Source of the DNA: Pleurotus djamor
Lineage: Eukaryota > Basidiomycota > Agaricomycetes > Agaricales > Pleurotaceae
Direction: 5' to 3'
Length of the DNA: 18,776 nucleotides
NCBI GenBank assembly: GCA_029747585.1
Contig: JAPEVF010000874.1
Coordinates: forward strand, 1 to 18,776
Position numbers and translations under genes: made by a program. This document shows, piece by piece, positions 1 through 11,037 of the stretch. The notes under the pieces were generated by a model, which saw only the letters and a program-made list of their open reading frames with translations, was not told where the DNA came from and did not search any database. Every line of letters starts with the position of its first letter. Within the stretch, counting starts at the first letter, position 1.

Positions 1-2
1 CG

Positions 3-811
3 AAGACCGCTCCTGGTGCTCTTGGGAAGACGAAAGCTGGATCCAGTGGACATGTGTCTTCGAAGAAGAAGGAAGTTGAGGCAGAGGCTCCCACCTCGCT
101 CGATGTCCTTGACGACTGTATCGTTTTCGTGGATGTGCGTACAGACGAAGGTGAGGATGCCGGAGGCTTGTTCTTGGAGATGTTGCAGAAACTCGGAGCT
201 CGGGTGAGTCATAGTCTATTCCGGGTTCTTCGAATGCTCATCGATATCATCACCTGTTAGACATTGACTCGCGTTGGCTCAACCTGCACTCACATCATCT
301 ATAAGAACGGTCTAAACAGTACCGTCAGCCGCTGGAGGTAACCGCGTCAAACAACCTTTCTTGACCTTCCAGAGTTAACGTAGGCTCTTTCTCCAGGAAA
401 TTAAACAACAAACCAGCTGTAGTTGGTATAACATGGGTTGTTGACTGCGCAGAACAAAAGACGCGAGTAGATGAAACAGCGTACCTCATCGACCTTGAAG
501 GTGTTAACGTTGCAGGAGTCACGAAGGTGCGTCATAGGTCTCATCACACAAAGTTCGAGCTCTAAGATGTATCTGACAGCGGAGACGATCAATGCTCCCG
601 AAATTCCTCGCCCGGGAGCTTGAAGACGACTCACCATATCAGGACGGGCGAGAGGATGATGTTACGCCGAATGCATCTTCTGGATGTGAGTTGTTCTTAT
701 GCGCTAAGCGACCTCCCGTCTCTGAACTTGTGAAATGCAGCAATAAATTTCGAAGACGATCTAGCACCACTGGAAATCATCAGAAGGCGGACAATGGGCA
801 TCGTGACATAG
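3..811 (+). CDS. BRCT-domain protein, 3' part (5' end outside window)
   Basis: BRCT domains bind phosphopeptides or other BRCT domains in DNA-damage and checkpoint complexes, usually in the nucleus. I read five exons: <3-203, 261-337, 397-526, 580-685 and 741-811 (stop TAG 809-811). All introns have GT..AG ends and the joined frame is open throughout. A Lys/Glu-rich linker (KKKEVEAEA) leads into one BRCT fold: a first strand with DDCIVFVDVRT, a helix EMLQKLGAR, then a THIIY strand and the hallmark-Trp segment GITWVVDCAEQ. The domain ends near YLIDLEGVNVAG and is followed by a basic RRRSMLPK motif and a short acidic tail ending RRRTMGIVT. This arrangement, one BRCT close to the C-terminus, resembles fungal proteins annotated as microcephalin-like, but the full architecture is out of view. 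The stop lies 151 nt from the stop of the convergent SDA1 gene. The BRCT call is strong; the specific orthologue is not determined. Confidence 0.85.
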
Positions 812-935
812 GTTTACCTACCCACCGGGACACATAGTATGGTTTGCATAATCTATCCTGATCAGCTAATTATGTTGGATGCATCAATGTGTAATTTATA
901 ACGTCTCGCTTTGTATTCTCAATCCATACATTCCA

Positions 936-959
936 CCATAAACCATAAACCATAAACCA
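936..959. repeat. Short tandem repeat, CCATAAA x3
   Basis: Three perfect copies of the 7-mer CCATAAA (936-956) plus a partial fourth sit between the convergent BRCT and SDA1 genes, directly 3' of the SDA1 stop codon. On the minus strand the unit reads TTTATGG, so it would be the first sequence in the SDA1 3' UTR. Confidence 0.8.
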
Positions 960-962
960 ACC

Positions 963-3645
963 CTACTTCCTTGACTTCTTGGCTAGGTTGATGTGCGCAC
1001 GTAGCTTTTGTTGTTTCTCCCGAAGACTGCGNTTTTTTCTTGCTTCTGACCGCACCACTACTCAATATCATCATGATAGGTTTGTTCCGTGCTTTCTCGC
1101 GATTGGTGGATGAGCTAGCGGTTTCTTTATTCTTCTTGCCCTTCCGCGATCCAAACTTTTCACGGCCTTCCCTTCCTTTCTGGATGGAAGCCATACGTTC
1201 AGCGTAATCGGCTTTAGCCTTTTTCCTAGGACCCAGGATATCGTTTTCTGATATGAAGGTATCCTCTTCGTTGACGCCTTCTCGTGCCGCCTTGCGCTCA
1301 GCTTCGAGTTCAGCGAGTTTCCGCTTGGCTTTGGATCCACCACCAGTTTCTACCGCTTTTGTGGCAGCTTGTATTCGCAAGTCTTGTAGCAGGGCAAAGT
1401 CAGCGGGTGTAAGAATCTACGAGTTGTCTGTGAGTACGCATATCTCCATTGAAAGAATTATTATGGGACTAACCTTGGTTGTGGCGAGTGTAGATATGCG
1501 ATCTTCAGGATCAGGTTCTGCACCTTCAGCGGGCTTCTCCTTGTCCTCCTTCTCATCTTCTGAGTCACTGACTTCGATGTCGCTGTCCCCGTCGCTTTGG
1601 ACATCGACCCAAGGCTCGCTATCCGAGTCGCTTTCTGATGAATCCGACTCGACGTCCCAGTCCTTCCAAGCAGCTTCGTCATCTTCATCGCCCTCCTCGA
1701 TGCCCTCTTCTTCGCGGAGTTTCTTGAGATGGTCTTCCAAAAGCTGCGGGGAATATGTCTGAGCACATTGAGTAGGTCAAGTGGACGGGGAACGTACCGC
1801 AAGGCCCGCAATGTCTACCGCTGCATGGGCGCTATGACCAAACGGTAGAGGTTGTCGCGAACCAGCCGAGACACTCATGGCAGCCTCCTTGCCCTGAAAT
1901 AAACATATGAGTATATTCCGTAAAAGACGAGCGTGGTGGGTGCTTACTCGTTCGCGGCGCTTGAGCATCCCCGGATTCACTTCACGGTAGAGTTGAAGCA
2001 GACCTCGGGCAGCGGCAGTGACAGCCTTGTCTTTACTCTTACGATACTCAATCAAATCGCCGAGAAGATCTTCTTCCATCGCCCAAGGTTGTCTCCGACA
2101 TACTTCACGTATCGCATTGATACCGGCTGCGATAACTTCACTAGCAACTCCGGGATGAATGAACTCGTTCGCGAGTTTTTGAATGACCGGTGTCAGTGCA
2201 TCAGGGGGAGTCAAGTCGTGAACACTCTGAGCGAGTGCGACGAGGATTGAGGGGATACGGAGTTGATGGTATGTGAGGTATTTGAAGATGTATGTGTAAT
2301 AGTCGAGGACGCAAAGTTTGTGTGCGCCCATGACGCGGGAGAGGAGTTGCATCATGAGGATTTTGTGATCTAGCGAAAAACGCTTGTCGTGACGATTCAT
2401 TATGTTGTAGAGTTTCTCGGCGAATGTCTGTGGGTCGTTGAGGAGTTGTAGTGCGGGGAAGTTGGGGTTGTTCGTCTTTGCAGCATTGTGGTGCTTTTTC
2501 TGGAGGAAAGGTGATGAGTTCCAAGGTAACTGAGAAGGAAAATTGAAGTAACCTTTTTAGCGTTGTTTAACTGTTTTTGCAGTTTCTTGTCTCCACTACG
2601 CGTTTTCTTATTGATTTCACGACGATGATGGAGGGCCTCGACATTAACATCCTTCAGAAGGGCGTTAGAACGAACTTGAGAACATGATATGGTCACCAAC
2701 ATCCTCCTCTTCGTCATCGCTATCTTCCTTTTCATCATCGCTACCGAGGAAGAAGTGGATAGCGGCGCTTTGGACTTTCATTACTGGATGGAAGCATCCT
2801 AGTGATATAATCGACACAGTTTTTGCGTCAGTCCTGCGGAAGTTGTCAGCGGCTTGAGGAGCTAAAAGATTTATGAGACGCACCATACGCCCTTTCTCCA
2901 TAGTTCCTTGGTAAGAATGATCGCCCACATAGCATCCTCTCCGTTGTGCGCTGACTTGTCACTAGTCGGTCCGGAGTTACTCGCACGAAGTTTTCCCTTG
3001 TCTCCCTGTACCTCGGCGTCCATCCCTTTCTCAACCATGTTGAAGAGCATAGCTTGAACAGAGCGATTCAACTTATGGTTTGAAGATTTCGCATTGGCTG
3101 TCTTGATATCCGTCAAAATAGTCTTCCGTATTGATGCTCGGAGTGACGACGAAGAGGTTCGAGGAAGGAGGGGGAACAGAGTTTTGAGTAATCTGGATAC
3201 CGTTTGGCAGACGATCGAGGCAGGAGAAGATTGGCACCTACTCAACAGATGTAATCACCCCCTTGTTGCGCAACATGACTAGATTCTGCACCAATGCTTT
3301 ACGCGTATCTGGTGACAGTGTTGCATAGTGTTCCAGTAGCAAATTTGATATCTGTGACGGAAACTCGGCGGTTTCTTTTGGGTAACAAGTAGATACCTAT
3401 AAGTCCATACGATTATATTAGAGTCAATCCAGAGCTTAGATCAAGTCCGAACCAACCTGAGATATGAACGCTACGAGTTCACGAAAATTTTGAGCATGTT
3501 CATTTGGGTTCATGAGGAAGATCTGGCGAGTGCTGTTGTAATGATTCCATTGTTGCAAAAACTCCTCCTTGTAGGCTGCTGGGTCCCTCTTTATGAGATT
3601 TTGAAGTTGCGGTAGATTTGATGTGAGGAGGAGACCGCGACCCAT
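963..3645 (-). CDS. SDA1: SDA1-type 60S ribosome biogenesis factor
   Basis: Sda1/SDAD1 is a nucleolar and nuclear factor needed for 60S subunit maturation and export; in yeast it also affects actin and cell-cycle Start. Nine minus-strand exons join in frame: 3645-3457, 3396-3242, 3192-2884, 2833-2701, 2651-2553, 2499-1948, 1893-1798, 1743-1474, 1416-963. The product is about 751 aa, close to yeast Sda1 (767). Diagnostic segments in order are [13 protein letters not shown] (N-terminus), [38 protein letters not shown], then [12 protein letters not shown] followed by an acidic run. After these come [56 protein letters not shown] and a long Asp/Glu/Ser-rich tract in exon 8. The C-terminus carries [18 protein letters not shown] and a basic tail. 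The last exon has one base too many at N1032. Leaving it out gives the family-like ending [20 protein letters not shown] and the stop at 963-965, so I treat it as a sequencing artefact. The intron at 2652-2700 (49 nt) has a good CTAAC branch site. Confidence 0.95.
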
Positions 3646-4281
3646 GACGATTGAGATGCATCTTGACCGGCGCTTACTTCATGCGTCTATCCCCTGCCAC
3701 AGAAAGGGGTCCTAGGAGGCCACCCCTCGACGAAGGTCCTTGTAGATGCTAACGGAGAGGTGCTCCTCAGATAGAAGAGTAATTATTCTCGACACAAACG
3801 CGCAGGTAAAGCTTTCTATGGTCTTCCCGAGTACAGTACTTAAATTTTCTTCAGCGACGAAAAATAACTCCTCCAGAGTTGGTGATCTCTCCAGCTTATT
3901 TGACTTATCTTTTCATTCGCCTTAATACTCGCATTCCATACCCCCTCTCCAGTCCTCACAGAGTAAAGCAAGTTACGACCCCAGGAGCTGGATTAGGAGG
4001 AGCAAATAACGGATGAGAGCGGAGATCAAATCGACACTTCCCCGCTCCGTCCTATTGAACAAGCCTCCGATGCACAGTAGTACTACGCCACGCTGATGCT
4101 GTTAGACAGTGCATTATACTTCAGACGATCGCAGTTGCTTCAAACTTCCTTCTTTCTTGCCACTGCGGCCAAGCTGCGGGCTGCGTACGAACTTTGGTTC
4201 TCATGATGATCTCGCCCCATGCCGTACACAGAGGTTCTAGTTCTCACAGATGATTTCTGCACATTGCACTCCAACCACATC
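3646..4281. other. Intergenic, divergent promoter region (SDA1 / M20 peptidase)
   Basis: This 636-nt spacer lies between two genes transcribed away from each other, so it must carry both promoters. I see no clear TATA box, tandem repeat or credible gene. The frame of the M20 gene is open back to an ATG at 4219, so a start 21 codons upstream of the one chosen is possible. Confidence 0.6.
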
Positions 4282-6834
4282 ATGGGTAAGCATTACCAGC
4301 CGGTCCTGCCTGGAAATACTCCGTCGTCATCCACAAGTCTACTGTCCCGGACATGGAAACTCGTCGCTGCTGGTGTGCTACTTTACCTGCTTGCTTCCAC
4401 TAGGGATATGACGTTCGAGTACCACTATGCTGGCGGTCGGAGGACTTGGACCTTGAGAAATACGGGACAAGTGTGCCCCCAAAGTTCCCCCATGTTTCCG
4501 AAGGTCAACAGCGCGTTGTGGACGAGTGTCGGAGATGTTATCTCCTCAGACGCGTTTGTGAATAGATCTGCGGTTGTAATGGGAGACGCGGTACGCGTGA
4601 AGTAGGGTTTTCTATGGATTCTATCAGTGTTGCATCTTATTCACTGGTCTCATTAGGGGAGAGACATACGATGATATGGGCCCTGTTGGAGAAGACCCGC
4701 GATGGAACGCGCATGCCAAGTTCCATGATTATCTCTTGGGCACATTTCCCCAGATGTAAGGTAAACTCTCTTTCATCCATGACTCCTCCTCACCTTGAGC
4801 TACAGTCACTCGACGCTCAAATACGAGACCGTCAATACCTACGGCCTTATCTATACATGGGAAGGCTCCGATAAGACTCTCAAACCTCTCTTGATGATGG
4901 GCCATATGGGTCAGCACTCTCCATTGATTTCGCGCCCATTTGCGTCGTATAGACTGACAATCACTTCTCACAGACACTGTTCCTGTGAATCTTGATACGC
5001 TGGATACATGGACTCACCCACCTTGGTCTGGACACTTTGATGGTAAATGATTCATGTTCGATTCTTTCGACCATAGTTGACGATCTTGTCAAGGTACTCG
5101 TGTCTGGGGACGTGGTTCTGTTGATGATAAGAGTGGCTTAGTCGGAACTATGTCAGGCAATAACCTCCTTGTTCGCCATTCTATGTCTAACCCAACGCCT
5201 CAGGATGGCCATCGAACTCTTACTCGAGCACGGCTTCAAGCCTCCCCGTACGGTCGTCCTAGCTTTCGGGTTTGATGAAGAAGCCGGTGGTCCCCAAGGC
5301 GCAGGTCACATCGCTCCTGTTCTCATATCCAGGTATGGCGAGAACTCTTTCGCAGCTATCATCGACGAGGGAGGTAAGTTAGATATTTTCTTCTTCATGA
5401 AATGTCGCCATCGATTGACCTTCCTGACCTAGGAGGATTCTCTGAGAGTTACGGCTCGACTTTTGCAACGTAGGTCACTAATTAACTGATGCAATCGCAT
5501 TCATTTCATCCCTTCTAGCCCTGGTGTCGCTGAGAAGGGATCAATGAACGTTTGGTTGGAGATTGCCGCTCCCGGAGGACACTCCTCAATTCCCCCGAGC
5601 CACACAGTTGAGCCTATGAGTATCCTTCCGTAGTATTTTCCTCCTGACAGGCCTCCCCCAGAGCATCGGTATGCTCGCCTCCGCCATCGTCAAGTTGGAG
5701 AATGCCCCTTTCCCCCTCTCTTTCGTATGACTTACTTCCTTGTTCGTCTCTGTTTCTTTGCATTTATGCTTCGTGCTTTCCAGGAACGTTCATCTACCGT
5801 CTATGCCGACTATCAATGCTATGCACAGCATGCGGTAGATATGGACGCCAGTCTTCGCGACACGATCAAAGCCTCTACGTATTCCCCTAGAGCTTTTGAA
5901 GCCTTGGCGAAGATCGCCTCCGCCAGTCCGCTTATGAGCAGTCTCATCAGTACTACCCAGGCTGTTGATATGGTTAACGGAGGGTGAGCTCAGTTGATGT
6001 CCCTTCAATGCCTTTATATCTCATGACCATAATAGTGTAAAGTCGAATGCACTCCCAGAGCAAGCTTGGGCGATCATCAATCATCGTATCCACCCCTTCA
6101 GGTAACTACTCGCATCCATCCCTACCAAACCCAACGACTGATATCATTATCATCTCCCCCAGTTCCTCAAAAGCCGTTCAGCAGAGAGACGCTCTTCTAC
6201 TCTATGAAATAGCACAAAAGCACAACTTGACATACAGCGCTTTCGACTTCGACTTCCCTAGCACCGGGCCTGGTATCGGAACGATGAAGCTGTCTGCGCC
6301 TATGGTATTGGAACCCGCCCCAGTTTCTCCTACTGAAGGTCCAGGCTCGACGGCCTATCAGGTGTTGAGCGGATCCATCCGCTCTGCATTCAATACCCAT
6401 CGATCACTGGGGGAAACGGACGATGGCATCTTTGTTGTAAGTGCTGTTATGAGTCCTAATAATACTTTCGTTCACATTGCGTGTTCGACAGGCCCCAGGA
6501 ATGCCTACGGGCAATACAGGTTCGCTCTCCTTACCTATCCATCCCTCGACGACATCTAATAGATCTCCAGACACGAAATATTTCTGGAAACTGACCCCCA
6601 ATGTATTCCGATACAGCCATCGCAACTCCGGCTCTAGCAACAACCCTTTGGGTGGCGGGGTTCATACTGTAAATGAATGTGAGTCCATTTATGTGCGATG
6701 TCTTCAAGAACTCCTGAATTCACCAACATTGACCATTGACTGGGACCACAGGCCTCGAAATCGACAACTTTGTCGAGATGGTGCGGTTTTTCTATACGTA
6801 CATTCTCAACATGCAGGAGGCTACTGGTTTCTAG
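4282..6834 (+). CDS. CPS1: M20 metallopeptidase, Cps1-like Gly-Xaa carboxypeptidase
   Basis: Cps1 is a zinc carboxypeptidase that releases C-terminal residues from short peptides in the vacuole; it is made as a type II membrane precursor. Fifteen exons join in frame to 588 aa (yeast Cps1 is 576): 4282-4601, 4657-4755, 4806-4909, 4974-5042, 5094-5151, 5204-5373, 5433-5469, 5519-5606, 5662-5724, 5784-5983, 6036-6101, 6163-6436, 6492-6519, 6571-6678, 6752-6834. A single hydrophobic anchor lies at about residues 25-40. The M20 active site is complete: GHMDTVPV (His173, Asp175), GRGSVDDKSG (bridging Asp208), DEEAGG (general-base Glu242, Glu243), IIDEGG (Asp271) and HTVNE (His557). The GGHSS dimer motif is also present, as are the family segments VNGGVKSNALPEQAW and APGMPTGNTDTKYFWKLTP. 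I chose the ATG at 4282 (MGKHYQPVLPG). Assignment to M20/Cps1 is strong; the peptide substrate is inferred from the family. Confidence 0.95.
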
Positions 6835-7237
6835 TGTTTCTTGGGATTCTTTCTTGATTTTTGGCCAATTTTTGGCGGCTCGAGGATGCCCAGTTGTCGT
6901 ATGTAAAGTCAATGTAAATTAGTCGAAGGGGTGGACCAGACCTGTTTTGAGACGAGTCCATGGACCATTGAGTGAAACTGACATCAGCGCCGTAGGAGTC
7001 CCCATCAAGAATCAGACTGCAAATGTAGTTCGTCTCAGACCAACAACTCGTCTCAGCTTTCTCCTCACGACCACACTCAGCGCTAGGCTGTGCTCGGCCC
7101 TCCCTCACATAAAACCCCCAGCACGACTCTCTGAAACCTTCGCCCGGTGCCCCTGCGACTTTTGCTGAGCAAAGTTCGTTGCCTCGCTTTGGATTTTCGA
7201 CCCGCCAAACTACTCCTTCTCTGCCACGTCGCCCACG
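6835..7237. other. Intergenic, promoter region of the GT17 gene
   Basis: This 403-nt gap separates two genes in the same direction. It contains pyrimidine-rich stretches and a CATAAAA element at 7108-7114, about 125 nt upstream of the GT17 start, which may be a weak TATA box. I see no gene or repeat in it. Confidence 0.5.
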
Positions 7238-8557
7238 ATGATGTCTATTCCCAAGCGTTACAGGATCGTCATAATACCCGCCTTCGTCATGACGATCGTG
7301 CTGCTATACCTGGTCGGCCAATTTCACTATCAAATCCGGAACCTGCTTTCGTACGCGACACGACCGTTATGGGATGCTGCAGATGGACCGAAGGAGGTCA
7401 TACCACATTATTACACGGAGGGGATGGAGATGAATGAGGCTGCGTGTAAGCTACACGGTTGGGGGCTGCGGAAGAAACCAAGTTCGCAAGTCAAGATCCT
7501 GGACGCTGTTCTTATGAGCAGCGAGCTGGACCTCTTGGAGATTCGCATGCATGAACTGGATTCGATTGTCGACCACTTCCTCATCGTCGAGTCAAACGCG
7601 ACGTTCACCGGACTCCCGAAGACCACCTACTTTTCGCAAAACAGAGACCGTTTCGCGAAGTTTGAGCATAAAATCGTGTATGACTTGTGAGTGTGTAGCC
7701 ATTCTTGTTGCGAAGTGGACAGCTTCATTTTTAGTATGCCAATTAGTCTGCCTGGCCATCCCCTCCAGCCTGGTGAATCCGCTTGGGATGTTGAAGCGCG
7801 TACCCGTGGAACGATGTCCAACTTGATTCGTTCGCAAATTACCAAGTTCCCCCAAGATACGGAGACCCTCGTCATCATGTCGGATGTCGACGAAATACCT
7901 TCCAGGCATACTGTCTCTTTACTCAAGACCTGCGACTTTGGACGCAATATCCATCTTCAACTTCGCAACTACTTGTACAGGTAAATACCTATGTTCGTCT
8001 ATAGCCTTTCCGCGACTTGATACCTTTGTTAGCTTTGAATGGTATATCGGCCCTTCCTCGTGGAGAGCAAGCATGCATCACTGGCTCCCAAACACCTACT
8101 ACCGGCACTCTCAGTCCACCGACGTCATCCTTGCGGACGCTGGATGGCATTGCTCGTACTGCTTCCGTACTATCCAGGAGTATGTCGTCAAGATGACTGG
8201 TTTCTCACATTCGGATCGCGTTGGTGGAAATATGAAACTACTTGAACCTTCGAGGATTCAGGACACGATATGCACAGGGAAAGATATCTTCGGAATGCTA
8301 CCAGAAGCCTATAGCGTGCGTTTTCTCCTTTCTGATCCAAGTTGCCACTATTCATGAGTTGTGTGTTAGTACGCCGATCTCCTCTCGCAAATGAGCCTTA
8401 CACCGTACGTACAGACTGTCCCATGTCGTCTCTTCCAGCTCGTCCTCAGCATTTCCGTTATAGATACGCTTCGGCTGTGGGACTCCCCTTGTATCTCATT
8501 GAGAACGCGGCGAAGTTCAAGTTTATACTCCCGGGTGGCTGCAAGCGAGGTACATGA
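7238..8557 (+). CDS. GT17 family beta-1,4-N-acetylglucosaminyltransferase-like protein
   Basis: GT17 enzymes (MGAT3 type) transfer GlcNAc in beta-1,4 linkage to the core mannose of N-glycans in the Golgi; the fungal substrates are poorly known. Five exons join to 364 aa: 7238-7686, 7747-7980, 8033-8315, 8370-8404, 8464-8557. Residues about 9-27 form one hydrophobic signal-anchor after a short basic N-terminus, as in a type II Golgi protein. Family motifs appear in order: [20 protein letters not shown] (88-107), [16 protein letters not shown] (113-128), [10 protein letters not shown], the DxD-like MSDVDEIPS (194-202), [15 protein letters not shown] (265-279), [10 protein letters not shown] (281-290) and the C-terminal ILPGGC. 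The two adjacent ATGs at 7238 and 7241 make the start ambiguous by one codon. The 35-nt fourth exon is small but needed to keep the frame through [12 protein letters not shown]. Family assignment is strong; acceptor and linkage are inferred. Confidence 0.93.
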
Positions 8558-9003
8558 TTAGTCTTCCGAACTCACTGGCTCGCTAGCCAACGTTGCGGAT
8601 GACTCGCCGCCTCAGATATTTTCTTCACAAGTGGCGCCTCAGGCGACCTCGGGTACTGGTAGCACCCGTAGGGACACGCCCCATCATTCATTTGGGTTGC
8701 TTGATTTGGACAAAATATGTTGAATGTGGCCATGGATAGCCTGTGTACTTTTATAATTGACATCACCGTTCGGAGGCACCTTCATTTTCTCCTGGACTCA
8801 AGTCGCGAAGGCGTTCAGTTGACTCCCTTCCCCGATCATCAACATTACGAGAACTTCGGTAAAACTGGAAGTTGACATTGAGGCGTGCATGGAACGATCA
8901 GTTTGGGCTCACGCCCCAAGACCTCGTCCCTACTGTATATAAACCCTTTCCTCACCAACAGTGTACTATAACACCACACCCAAGTTCCAGTTTCCTGAGC
9001 AAG
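8558..9003. other. Intergenic, 3' flank of GT17 and a possible upstream promoter
   Basis: 446 nt after the GT17 stop. The only notable signal is the TATATAAA element at 8936-8943, listed separately. Open frames here lack start context or splice support and look like chance. Confidence 0.5.
8936..8943 (+). promoter_or_regulatory. TATA box (TATATAAA)
   Basis: A perfect TATATAAA lies 61 nt upstream of the ATG at 9004. That spacing suits a start site about 30 nt downstream and a short leader, and it is the main reason to suspect a small gene here. Confidence 0.45.
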
Positions 9004-9311
9004 ATGGCCGCTAGCAATGTGGGCAACTTCCTTACCCACGTATCGAGGAGCCTTCCAACGATTCACGCTTAGGCTTATCACACAGAATTTCCCAGTCTTC
9101 GAGACTACTCGCCCTGTGCGCCATCCAGGCGGATGCGTACCGTACGAGTATATGACTTGACCCCTCCCGGAAATGTACTCTCATACGTACACCTCAACAT
9201 CTCATCGACTCGTCACGCGAGGTAAGCGGTCTCAAGTTTATCATATCGACTGCAGATCGTTCGTATTAATGATACACGTTACACAGGCCTAGTGGTACAC
9301 GCAAACGATGA
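9004..9311 (+). CDS. Possible small gene, 62 aa, unknown function
   Basis: I do not recognise this product. A model with exons 9004-9018, 9073-9221 and 9287-9311 gives 62 residues beginning MAASN. The first intron would be 54 nt (GTGGGC..TTAG) and removes an in-frame TAG; the second is 65 nt with a strong GTAAGC donor and an ACACAG acceptor. The middle exon carries RTVRVYDLTPPGN and nothing resembling a known domain. The promoter-like TATATAAA upstream supports transcription. An alternative third exon from 9256 to 9423 stays open for 55 codons but needs a weaker donor (GTACAC at 9187) and would overlap the coding end of the convergent gene on the other strand. Without splicing, only 22 codons would be read. 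It could equally be a noncoding transcript or chance. Confidence 0.3.
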
Positions 9312-9397
9312 GAGTGACAAGATACTGTACATAGAAACTACACAACACCAGGGATTCCGGATCCCTCAACACAGAATAGCAAAACTAGAAACTAACT

Positions 9398-11037
9398 TCA
9401 TAGCCCTGTTGGGCTTGTTATAATGACACGCAAGGTCGGCCTGCCTGGCTTTGCGCCAGGTTTGATACTTGGGTTAGGAATCATCTTCACGGGGACCNTA
9501 TATCACAAATGAGGCGTCAAAGTCCGAGTATGTAAAGAGTAAGCATGAAAACGTACACCGATGTGAGCCATGAATCGGGATATATGGGCCTCCCTGTTGC
9601 CGTCTTCAGCTGTTGTTTCTGTATTTGCTGCGTTCTTCGGTTTGTTCCTTGTGTTAGTTGGAGTATTGGGCGTCTGAAGTGAACCAGCCCCAGAGGCAGA
9701 CGTTGGGGTATTGAGTTCATCCTGCTCGATGAGACCGTAATCCGCAAGAAGTCTCCGAGCGTCTTGGGCACTATAGCCGAGAAGGGTGTTGAGATCCCTT
9801 GGGAAGAGGCTTGATCGCACCAGTGCCGAGCGAGGGCCAGATGGAGGGAAAGCTGTTGCGGGCGTAGGAAGTGGGGCTCCTGGTGCGGCGGTGATAGGCG
9901 TGAACATGGGCGACCTGATGTAGGCAGGGGATTGCTCAGAAGTAGGCAGGGGAACAAGTAGGGGTCNGCAAGGGGACCGTCNAAGTTTTCTTGGGTGGCG
10001 AGGGATGCGTTGAACCTCCTAGCCTCACTGTCACACGAGTATCAGTTTAGTCGGTGGTCTATCGAAAGGAAGGTCCAAGACGTACGAATTGTGCAGCTTC
10101 GACTCAACTTCTAGTAGCTGCCTTTCGTGTAATTCAACACCTGAACGGAGTTGGACAGGTAGTTGTTCCTCCAACTATGGGTGGATATCAGCAGTAGCAT
10201 CTGGGAGATATTATGTTTATACCTCTTTCCGAACTCTAACTTCAATCTCTTGTGAGACTATGTCTTGGATTATACCATCGACCCTGGCCTCATACTCTTC
10301 GACGAGTTGAGGAACAACCTCTTTGAACCGCTGCTGCATGTCCGTGATCCTCTTCCTCCGCGAAGCACTTTGTTCTGCGAAGGTCTTCTGAAGATTTTTG
10401 AGCTAATGGGAAAAAGTCAGGAAGGATGAACGATGGGCAAAGGGTCACAGCTACCCACACGATGTGCCGCTTCAGCGGCTGGGGCGAGATTCGCGACCTG
10501 CTCGGTCTGTTTAGTAAACGCTTCGAAAGTAGAGTCCATCGTCTGAGCCAACTGTCTCATCCCGGTGATGCATTTCATAATAGCGTCAAGGGAAGGAGAT
10601 GGAGGCGAAGCAAGAGTGGATGTCGAGCTAGGTGGGGAATCTAGCTCTGTGACGGACTCGGCAGGACTTGGGTCGGATTGAGTGTTCGGCTCTAGCTCAG
10701 TGTTCGGCTCGGCATCTGGCTCAGAGGCGGGTTCAGAGTTAGCTGTCGGGTTGGGTTGAGGTGTAGGTTGTGGTGAAGGCTCTTCTGTGCTTCCACTAGT
10801 CTGGGCGTTACCGATTTTCATGTCTAGAGGTGAATTGGGAGCGANCGTCGGAGAGGTGTGTGCTGAGGAATGAAGGTCCAACAAGTCACCGCCGATGGTC
10901 GTAGCCTCCGAATCTGCTGCAGGCGGAGGAGTCCCAGTGGGAATGGTGATAGAAAGCTTGCGCGGGGGTTTGTCCCCATCATTCCCCGACTCCTTCTGTA
11001 TATCAGCATCTGGAGTTGCTGTGGGCGACGTCGACAT
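9398..11037 (-). CDS. Coiled-coil protein of unknown function
   Basis: I do not recognise a named family. Five minus-strand exons: 11037-10459, 10402-10223, 10174-10086, 10027-9557, 9496-9398, giving about 471 aa. Residues 1-145 are low-complexity, rich in Pro, Thr, Ser and Glu, with alternating EP/NP/SP motifs, and are probably disordered. Residues about 150-295 are helical and heptad-like (DAIMKCITGMRQLAQTMDS, LKNLQKTFAEQSASRRKR, MQQRFKEVVPQLVEEYEARV, ELHERQLLEVESKLHNSEAR) and predict a long coiled coil. A second Pro-rich stretch with FTPITAAPGAP precedes a short helical motif, LGYSAQDARRLLADYGLI. Exon 4 contains N9967 and N9982, and both must be dropped for the frame to run on. N9498 must likewise be dropped for a clean TATAG acceptor before the last exon. 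N10845 is in frame and simply ambiguous. A scaffold role is a guess only. Confidence 0.8.

Noticed and set aside
1253..1762. 169-codon plus-strand open frame rich in Ser
   Set aside because: It is the antisense shadow of the acidic and Lys-rich exons of SDA1 and crosses real SDA1 introns.
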